A stretch of 19,922 nt of DNA from an uncultured Sutterella sp. (GTDB lineage: Bacteria; Pseudomonadota; Gammaproteobacteria; Burkholderiales; Burkholderiaceae_F). A program made the position numbers and the translations under genes. Under the pieces are notes generated by a model, which worked only from the letters and a program-made list of their open reading frames with translations, ran no database searches and had not been told where the DNA came from. Each line of letters begins with the position of its first letter. Within the stretch, counting starts at the first letter, position 1. Where the stretch lies: assembly GCA_934255515.1 (NCBI GenBank), contig CAKQON010000025.1:1-19922 (forward strand), read 5' to 3'. Positions 13,840 to 19,922 of the stretch are shown here, in pieces.

Positions 13840-14927
13840 CAGGCATCCTCTCTCAGAACGATCGGCACGCGGCGCGCGAGCGCGCAGATGAGTTCATACC
13901 CGATCGTGCCGCAGCAGGCCGCAACACGGTTGACGGGCAGGTGCCGTCCCCAGAGCTCCACCCGGCTTCCGAGCTTTGCTGCCGGGATATCGGTAATGTC
14001 GATTTCGAGCATGTCCATTGAGACAGACCCCGTCAAGGGCGCGATCTGACCCCCAACCCAGACGGGCGAACCGTCAGGCATGGAACGGGGATAGCCGTCG
14101 GCATAGCCGCAGGCCACCACCGCAATGCGGGAATGGCGTTTGGCAATCCAGCGCGAACCGTACCCCACGGCTTCGCCTGCCGGAATTTCCTGAATCGCGA
14201 TGATCTTCGCGGCAAGCGTCATTGCCGGAATGATGCCGAGCTCTTCAGAAGAGATATGACTGTCGGGGCTGACGCCGTAGAGTGCGACGCCCGCGCGCAC
14301 CGCCTCGCCTCCCACCTCCGGGTGGAAGAGAATGGCGGCGGAATTCGCCATGCAGGCTGCCGCACCTCCGCGCGCGAGCCTGCCCATGCGGGCGAGCTGC
14401 TTCTCGACCGTAGCCGGTCGGTCGCCGAAATAAGTGGGTTCGGCATTCGCAAAATGGGTGACGACATCCATCACGCGCACGCCCGGAATGGATGTGAGCT
14501 CGTCGTAGACGGCATTCACCTCCACCGGGAGGAACCCCAGCCGGTTCATGCCGGAATTCACCTTGATGTGGCAGCGCACATCCTTCACGCCCGCCTTTCT
14601 GAGAAGGTCAATCTGCCAGAAGGAATGAATGACGGTCTCTACCTTAAGCGACTCGAGCCGCTCAATGTCCGAGGCGTCGAAAAAGCCTTCAAGGAGAAGA
14701 ATTCTCTTCTGCCAGCGGCAGCGGCGGGCAAGCTCGGCATCGCAGAGGTCGATGGTGGCGAGGCCGTCTGCATCGGCAAAGGCCGTCACGGCATTTTCAA
14801 GCCCGTGGCCGTATGCATTCGCCTTCACGACGGCCCAGAGCGTGCGGCCCTCGGCCTTGCTTCGCATCACGCTCAGATTGTGGCGAAGGGCATGGAGATC
14901 AATTTCAGCAAATATTGGGCGCGGCAC
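13839..14927 (-). CDS. alr: Alanine racemase
   Basis: A 362-residue PLP enzyme that interconverts L- and D-alanine for peptidoglycan synthesis. The PLP lysine is Lys35 in AVVKANAYGHG, the second catalytic residue is Tyr256 in AVGYGSRW, and RAGVALYG (from about 211) carries the conserved arginine. The fold is an N-terminal TIM barrel followed by a C-terminal beta domain. The start is GTG at 14927; no in-frame ATG precedes the conserved IFAEIDL, and GGAG lies about 11 nt upstream. It overlaps radA by one base and is divergent from lplT. An alr or dadX copy elsewhere in the genome cannot be excluded. Confidence 0.95.
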   Translation of the reverse strand: MPRPIFAEIDLHALRHNLSVMRSKAEGRTLWAVVKANAYGHGLENAVTAFADADGLATIDLCDAELARRCRWQKRILLLEGFFDASDIERLESLKVETVIHSFWQIDLLRKAGVKDVRCHIKVNSGMNRLGFLPVEVNAVYDELTSIPGVRVMDVVTHFANAEPTYFGDRPATVEKQLARMGRLARGGAAACMANSAAILFHPEVGGEAVRAGVALYGVSPDSHISSEELGIIPAMTLAAKIIAIQEIPAGEAVGYGSRWIAKRHSRIAVVACGYADGYPRSMPDGSPVWVGGQIAPLTGSVSMDMLEIDITDIPAAKLGSRVELWGRHLPVNRVAACCGTIGYELICALARRVPIVLREDA

Positions 14928-15124
14928 GGCTTTATGGAGCTCCGGGGAAATGAGAACGAAAGGGAAATTTTCGCACCTTGCCGCTCACTTCGCCTTTTTC
15001 TCTTTCGCAACGATCTGTAATGACCGCCGCACGTCAGGAGCAGAAGCGCTCAGAATGGCTTCCCGGGACTACGGGAGTCAACGTTTGTTAGACTCTCCCG
15101 ATTCAATAATTGCTGGGCTTTTCA
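14928..15124. promoter_or_regulatory. Divergent alr/lplT intergenic region
   Basis: A 197-nt spacer from which alr and lplT diverge. CGGGAG (15072-15077) can pair with CTCCCG downstream (15095-15100), continued by GTC/GAC past a bulge, or with TCCCG upstream (15061-15065). A weak plus-strand promoter (TTGTTA then AATAAT) overlaps this inverted repeat, but its spacing of 14 nt is poor. Confidence 0.35.
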
Positions 15125-16441
15125 ATGAATCGCGGCTTTTACACCATCATGGCGGCGCAGTTTCTGTCCTCGCTTGCGGACAATGCGCTTCTCATTGCTG
15201 CCATTGCGCTCCTCACGAGCCTGGGCGCGCCCGACTGGCAGACGCCGCTCCTCAAGCTCTTTTTCGTTGTGAGCTACGTCCTTCTCGCGGCCTGGGTCGG
15301 CATCTTCGCCGACTCGATGCCCAAGGGCCGCGTCATGTTCCTCACGAACGCCCTGAAGGCGGTGGGGTGCCTCCTGATGCTCTTCGGAGGACATCCGCTC
15401 CTCGCCTACGCAATTGTCGGCATCGGCGCGGCCGCCTATTCCCCGGCCAAGTACGGCATCCTGACGGAGCTTCTTCCTGCGGAGAAGCTCGTCGTAGCGA
15501 ACGGCTGGATTGAGGGCCTTACCGTCGGCTCCATCATCCTCGGCGTTGTCTTGGGCGGGGTTCTCATCCGTCCGGAAGTGGCCCAGCCGATTCTTTCCAT
15601 CTTCCACCTCAATGCGATCGGCCTCGCGAGCTTTGCGGAAGGCGCCATTTTTGCGATCACCTTCGTCTACATTGCCGCCGCGCTCGTCAACCTCGCCATT
15701 CCGGATACGGGCGCGCGCTACCCGAAGCAGAAGTTTGATCCGTACGATTCGATCAAGGGGTTCCTCAGAAGTTGCTCGCTTCTCTGGCACGACCGCCTCG
15801 GACAGATTTCGCTTTCCGTCACGACGCTTTTCTGGGGCGCCGGCGCAGTCCTGCAGTTCCTCGTTCTCAAGTGGTGCGAGCACGCCCTCGGCATGAACCT
15901 TTCCGAAGGCGCCATCATGCAGGCCGTGGTGAGCCTCGGCATTGCCGTGGGTGCCGTGCTCGCCGCCGCGCGCGTCCCGCTCAAAAGTTCCCTCAAGGTG
16001 CTCCCGATGGGGATCTGCATGGGCATTCTCGTCACCATCATGGCCTTCTACACGCGCGACTGGGCGCCGGCGGGCGGACTCTCGCTCTTCGGATTCTCGC
16101 TTTCCTGGGCAACCCTCATTGCCGCAGCGGGCATGATTGCCGTCGGCATCTGCGCGGGCTACTTCGTCGTTCCCATGAATGCGCTTCTGCAGCACCGCGG
16201 CCACGTGCTCATGAGCGCCGGCCGCTCAATTGCCGTGCAGAACTTCAATGAAAACCTCTCCATTCTCGTGATGCTCGGCGTCTATGCGCTCCTCATCAGG
16301 GCAGATCTCTCGGTCCCGATGACGATGCTTCTTTTCGGCGCCTTCGTCATGGTCTCCATGGCGCTCGTTATCGTGAAGCACATGCGCAATCAGAAGGAAT
16401 TCGACAGCACCCATCTGATCGGCGAAGAAAAGCGCCATTAA
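15125..16441 (+). CDS. lplT: Lysophospholipid transporter LplT (MFS)
   Basis: A 438-residue inner-membrane transporter of the major facilitator superfamily that flips lysophospholipids inward for re-acylation. It has about 12 hydrophobic segments. The family signatures are AAQFLSSLADNALL near the N-terminus, ADSMPKGRVM between helices 2 and 3, and GAAAYSPAKYGILTELLP in helix 4, matching E. coli LplT closely. The frame can begin at TTG 15110, but the ATG at 15125 (MNRGFYTIM) gives a normal N-terminus. The usual partner Aas (acyltransferase/acyl-ACP synthetase) is not in this window. It is transcribed alone, ends at the shared terminator at 16472, and lies divergent from alr-radA, a neighbourhood I believe is common in Burkholderiales. 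Confidence 0.93.
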   Translation: MNRGFYTIMAAQFLSSLADNALLIAAIALLTSLGAPDWQTPLLKLFFVVSYVLLAAWVGIFADSMPKGRVMFLTNALKAVGCLLMLFGGHPLLAYAIVGIGAAAYSPAKYGILTELLPAEKLVVANGWIEGLTVGSIILGVVLGGVLIRPEVAQPILSIFHLNAIGLASFAEGAIFAITFVYIAAALVNLAIPDTGARYPKQKFDPYDSIKGFLRSCSLLWHDRLGQISLSVTTLFWGAGAVLQFLVLKWCEHALGMNLSEGAIMQAVVSLGIAVGAVLAAARVPLKSSLKVLPMGICMGILVTIMAFYTRDWAPAGGLSLFGFSLSWATLIAAAGMIAVGICAGYFVVPMNALLQHRGHVLMSAGRSIAVQNFNENLSILVMLGVYALLIRADLSVPMTMLLFGAFVMVSMALVIVKHMRNQKEFDSTHLIGEEKRH

Positions 16442-16471
16442 GACGTCCGGCCTTTTAAGGGCCTCAAGTTC

Positions 16472-16518
16472 AAAACGCCTCTCGGGGAAAATCGAATCCC
16501 GCGAGGCGTTTTTTCTTT
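16472..16518 (+). terminator. Bidirectional terminator between lplT and sbcC
   Basis: AAAACGCCTC-T-CGGG (16472-16486) pairs with CCCG-C-GAGGCGTTTT (16498-16512), 14 pairs with one T-C mismatch. A long T-run (16509-16518) follows on the plus strand. The convergent genes lplT and sbcC end on either side, and the A-run on the left lets it also serve sbcC. Confidence 0.92.
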
Positions 16519-16524
16519 TTTGCG

Positions 16525-19500
16525 TCAATCCCGCTCGAGCCTTTTCACGCCCGGTCCGGAGATGTCGCTCAGGCCCGATGACCCTCTCGGCTTCACCGTG
16601 ATCTGCACCCCCACGCGCTCGCGAACCGCCGGCACGTGACTGATGAGGCCGATGAGCTTGCCGGACGTCTGCTGCAGCATCTCAAGCGCGTTCAGAGCCT
16701 TCGAGAGCGACACCGGGTCGAGCGACCCGAAGCCTTCATCAAGGAAGAGCGTATCGACCCGCATCCGGTTCGTGCTGATGCGCGAGAGCGACAGGGCGAG
16801 CGCGAGCGACACCATGAAGGTTTCGCCGCCCGAGAGATTGAAGGACGTTCGCTCGATGCCCGCGAGCTCAAGGTCCCTCACCGCAAGGTCGAGCCCGTTC
16901 TCGCCCCGGGCAATGAGCTCGTAGCGGCTCTGCATCTGCCTCAGAATCAAATTCGCTTCATGAAGCAGGAGTTCAAAGGTGAGCTTCTGCGCGGCCTGCC
17001 GGAAGCGGGCGCCGTCCTTGCTGCCGATGAGCGCATTGAGCCGCGTCCAGAGGAGCACCGTCTTCTCGGCCTTCCCGAGCGCTTCTGCGGCGTCCCTGAC
17101 CTTCGATCGCGCATCATCGTCCGCATGAAGCCGCGCTTCAAGGCTTCCCTTAAGCTCCAGCGCCGCCTTCATCTTCCCGTCCGCTTCCGCTTCTTCGGCT
17201 AGAAGCGCCTCAGGAGGGCAATCCCTGCGGGGCGCCTCGAGAAGCTTCTCTTCTGCCTCGCGCGCGTTCTGAGCTTCCTTTTGAGCTCCGGCCCGGCGAA
17301 GGTCGTGCGCACGGATTTCGGCTTCAAGCGCCTCAACTGCTTCGCGCGGGAGGAATGCGCTCTTCACTTCCTTTTCGTTCGCGAAGCCCGCCTTCTGAAG
17401 CGCCTCCTCAAGCGCTGCCGCTGCGTCCGCCGCTGCGCTCTCGTATTCGCTCCGGGCCATTTCCTCGGCTTCCTTCTTGATCGCTGCCGCCTGAAGGGAT
17501 TGAACGGCCTCCTGATGAAGCGTCCCGGTCTTTCGCGTCAACCGGATGCATTCCGAGAGCTTCGCCTGAAGAGCCTCTCTTTCCGCCTTCGGATTGCGAT
17601 CCCCAAAGCGCTCCTTTCTTTCAGCGCTCTGCTGATTGAAGCGTTCTGAAGCCTCTTCGAAAAGCGTCCGGGCTTCCTTCCGGTCGAGCGCGAGCTCTGC
17701 CGTCTTCTTGTCCGCCTCAATTCTCCGGGCAGAGGCCGACGCGGCCTGCACCCGGGCGCGCTGCAGCGCCTCATGCGCTTCGCGGACGGCCTGGGAGCGC
17801 CTGAGGAGCAATTCCGCGTCCGCGACGGCATCCGTCAGCCGCCAGTCCTCCTGCATATAAGCCGCCATGCGCGTCTGAAGCGAATCGAACCTAGCGGCGA
17901 CGTCCTTTTCCTTTTCACCGAGGAGTTCGTTCTTCGCACGAACATCGGCAGATTTCTGCACAAAGGCTTCGTCGGCCCGCATTGCGGCACGGTTCGCATT
18001 CTGAACATCCGCTTCTTTTTCCTTTTCCCGCTTCTGAAGGTCTTCAAGCGCCTCCTGCGCGGCTCCTGCCTCAAGAGACCACCCTTCCACACCGTCGAGA
18101 CGAGCTTCAAGAGCCTCTCTGCTTTCCTTCTCGAGGCTTCCCCAGTCGCGAAGAAGCTTCTGCCTGCGCTCTTCGAGAACCTTCAGGGCCTCGGGCGGCA
18201 TGCCGGGCGCGAATCCGAGGAGCGCGTCGGTTTCAAGAAGCCAGTCCTTTGCCCAGAGCTTGCCCGTGAGTTCCCTCGTTTCAGCGATTTTCTGCGAGAG
18301 CGCATTTCCTGAAAATGCAATCCCCGCCTCTCTTTGAGCCTGAGCGACCTCGCCCCGGAGCACTTCGAGAGCCTTTTCCTCACGATCAGCATCCTCGCGC
18401 TTCCTCTCGCGCGAGAGAGAATATTTCTTCAGTTCTTTTTCGAGCGCAGCAAGACCTTCCCGATCCCGCCCGAGCTCGAGAGAAAGCTTCTGCGCCTCTT
18501 GGGCCTGCTCGACAAAAAGCGGAGCATCGGCGACCAGCGACTGATCCGCCGCCCGCGACTTCATTTCCTCAAGAAGCCTCTTCTCTTCCTCCTTCGCTTT
18601 TCCTTCCGCTTCCCCGAGCGCCGCGGCTTCTCTCTCGGACAGAGCGAGCTTCCTCTCTGCGTCCATCATGCGCTTCAGAGCTTCATCACTGCGAAGCTCC
18701 AGGACTTCGATCGATTTATCCATCGCTTCGATCCGCCCGAGTTCCGGCTCTGCGTTCTGAAGCCTGTCGCCGGCATGCTTTTCGGCCGCCTCGGCTTCCC
18801 TGACGGATTTCTCGAGGACGTCAGCCCGACCTTTGGCTTCCTGCGCTTCAGAAGCAAATTTTTCGGCATTCTTCCCGTGGAGCGATGCTTCCGCAAGCGC
18901 CTTCTCACGGACGCTGATGATCTGCGCGGGCTCGGCCGCGCGTCTGGCGTCGGCCGCACGCGTTCTTTCACCCTGAAGCTTCTCGCGCTCAGCCTCAAGG
19001 CTCTCGAGCTCATGATCCGCACGAGCCTTCCTAGAGCGGGCTTCAATGAGGGATTTCGACCAGGCAATGTCGAGCTTCAGTTCCTGAAGGGCTTTTGAGA
19101 AGGACTCAGCCTCCGCCTTCGTCTTCTGCAGGTCCGCCTCGGCCGAGCTGCGGTCCTCATCAGAGAGCACCTCAACGCTTCTCATGCGCTCCTCGAGGAG
19201 CACCTTCTTTTCCTTTTCTTCGGTCATGCGCTCGAAGACGCGCGCGCCGATCAGGGTGTAGATCTCGGTACCCGTAATTTTTTCGAGAATGTCCGCACGA
19301 TCCCGGTTGTTCGCGCGCAGGAGCTCCGCAAAGGCCCCCTGGGCGAGCATGGCGCTTCTCGTGAAGGCCTTCAGATTCATGCCGAGAATGCGCTCGATCG
19401 CCAGCTTCCACTCGCTCTTCTGCTCGGCAATGATTTCGCCCTCAACCGCATCGGGCGACGCGAGGCGGACAAGCTCCACTTCGTCTCCTGAGATTTTGCC

Positions 19501-19824
19501 CGTGCGCTTCACGCGCCGCGACCAGCGCGACCGGTAGACGGCGCCGAAGGACTCAAAAGTCACCTGAGCGCTCGTCTGATCGGTGTTCTTCGTGAGCACC
19601 ATGCAGGCGTCGTCCTTCTTCGCCGTCTGGGCGCGCTCCTCCATGCGGGGCGTCGTGCCGTAGAGCGCAAGCGTCACCGCATCGAGGATGGAGGTCTTGC
19701 CGCTGCCCGTGGGCCCGCAGATTGCAAAAATGCCGCTCTCGCGGAATTGAGGCGCGCGAAAGTCGATTTCATGCACGCCGCCCAGCGAATTCACATTCTC
19801 AATTCTGAGCTTCAGCAGTCTCAT
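16525..19824 (-). CDS. sbcC: SbcC-type exonuclease ATPase (SMC/Rad50 family) without a visible zinc hook
   Basis: A 1099-residue partner of the SbcD nuclease that processes DNA ends and hairpins. The N-terminal ATPase half has Walker [11 protein letters not shown] (36-45) and the Q-loop region. Two long charged coiled-coil arms span about 190-900. The C-terminal half has the ABC signature LSGGE (997-1001), Walker B TLFLDE (1025-1030) with the D-loop, and an H-loop ISHVPAVRER. Only four cysteines occur (about 36, 74, one in SECIRL, one in RRDCPPE) and none forms CxxC. The middle of the arms instead has GFAPGMPPEA (about 537-546). The start ATG has an ideal AGGAGG 7 nt upstream. sbcD, normally just upstream, would lie beyond the window edge. 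General AAA/SMC ATPase of related type is the alternative. Confidence 0.88.
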   Translation of the reverse strand: MRLLKLRIENVNSLGGVHEIDFRAPQFRESGIFAICGPTGSGKTSILDAVTLALYGTTPRMEERAQTAKKDDACMVLTKNTDQTSAQVTFESFGAVYRSRWSRRVKRTGKISGDEVELVRLASPDAVEGEIIAEQKSEWKLAIERILGMNLKAFTRSAMLAQGAFAELLRANNRDRADILEKITGTEIYTLIGARVFERMTEEKEKKVLLEERMRSVEVLSDEDRSSAEADLQKTKAEAESFSKALQELKLDIAWSKSLIEARSRKARADHELESLEAEREKLQGERTRAADARRAAEPAQIISVREKALAEASLHGKNAEKFASEAQEAKGRADVLEKSVREAEAAEKHAGDRLQNAEPELGRIEAMDKSIEVLELRSDEALKRMMDAERKLALSEREAAALGEAEGKAKEEEKRLLEEMKSRAADQSLVADAPLFVEQAQEAQKLSLELGRDREGLAALEKELKKYSLSRERKREDADREEKALEVLRGEVAQAQREAGIAFSGNALSQKIAETRELTGKLWAKDWLLETDALLGFAPGMPPEALKVLEERRQKLLRDWGSLEKESREALEARLDGVEGWSLEAGAAQEALEDLQKREKEKEADVQNANRAAMRADEAFVQKSADVRAKNELLGEKEKDVAARFDSLQTRMAAYMQEDWRLTDAVADAELLLRRSQAVREAHEALQRARVQAASASARRIEADKKTAELALDRKEARTLFEEASERFNQQSAERKERFGDRNPKAEREALQAKLSECIRLTRKTGTLHQEAVQSLQAAAIKKEAEEMARSEYESAAADAAAALEEALQKAGFANEKEVKSAFLPREAVEALEAEIRAHDLRRAGAQKEAQNAREAEEKLLEAPRRDCPPEALLAEEAEADGKMKAALELKGSLEARLHADDDARSKVRDAAEALGKAEKTVLLWTRLNALIGSKDGARFRQAAQKLTFELLLHEANLILRQMQSRYELIARGENGLDLAVRDLELAGIERTSFNLSGGETFMVSLALALSLSRISTNRMRVDTLFLDEGFGSLDPVSLSKALNALEMLQQTSGKLIGLISHVPAVRERVGVQITVKPRGSSGLSDISGPGVKRLERD

Positions 19825-19922
19825 TCCCCGTCCTCCTCAGCGTTTTTTTGGCTCTTCGGAAATTACCGGGCAAACGATACCTATAGGGAAGTAGCTCCAT
19901 CCCATAACTGAGTTTCCCGAAT
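19825..19922 (-). other. Upstream edge of sbcC: possible 3' end of a preceding gene
   Basis: AGGAGG (19832-19837) is the sbcC ribosome site. One minus-strand frame stays open from the window edge to a TGA at 19837-19839, 12 nt before the sbcC ATG. This spacing suits the end of an upstream operon gene such as sbcD, but the 27 residues (ending EEPKKR) do not identify it. A second frame is open too and runs into sbcC. Confidence 0.25.

Overview
The window looks like a chromosomal segment of a betaproteobacterium in Burkholderiales, most likely a Sutterella-like gut lineage. Three things suggest this: the conserved tig-clpP-clpX-lon-hupB proteostasis block running into tRNA-Val and tRNA-Asp genes, the lplT/alr/radA neighbourhood, and a fairly GC-rich coding bias that leaves many long antisense open frames. 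The genus is an inference from gene order and protein character, not from a database match.

Layout. Positions 1-472 hold three identical tRNA-Asp(GTC) genes on the minus strand, the first cut by the window edge. Positions 473-1052 hold no convincing gene but carry a tRNA promoter and several hairpins. Positions 1053-8201 form a minus-strand block whose transcription order is tig, clpP, clpX, lon, hupB, tRNA-Val. It has terminators after tig, lon and tRNA-Val. It also has what looks like a heat-shock (sigma-32) promoter for lon, and a hupB promoter that overlaps the lon terminator. Positions 8290-8987 carry, on the plus strand, a small lipoprotein of unknown function and tRNA-Leu(TAG). Positions 9149-10817 are an IS1380-family transposase broken by a +1 frameshift in a run of six C. 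Positions 10818-11408 are a gene-free stretch with three 11-bp direct repeats and two terminators. Positions 11409-12314 encode an orphan UreE-like protein with a very long His/Cys-rich repetitive tail. Positions 12454-14927 are the coupled pair alr-radA on the minus strand, divergent from lplT on the plus strand (15125-16441). A shared terminator separates lplT from sbcC, a 1099-residue SMC-type ATPase on the minus strand (16525-19824).

How it works together. Trigger factor folds nascent chains, ClpXP and Lon degrade damaged or regulatory proteins, and HU organises the nucleoid. RadA and SbcC act in recombination and DNA-end processing. Alr supplies D-alanine for peptidoglycan and LplT recycles lysophospholipid.

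The observations most worth checking are: (1) two junctions in the protease block where a promoter -35 box lies inside the 11-nt loop of a 9-bp inverted repeat; (2) the metal-binding UreE-like protein, which lacks the usual UreE metal-binding histidine segment but has about 47 His and 27 Cys in its last 150 residues; (3) an SbcC with no CxxC zinc hook. No complete new multi-gene system (defence, toxin-antitoxin, retron, CRISPR) is visible.
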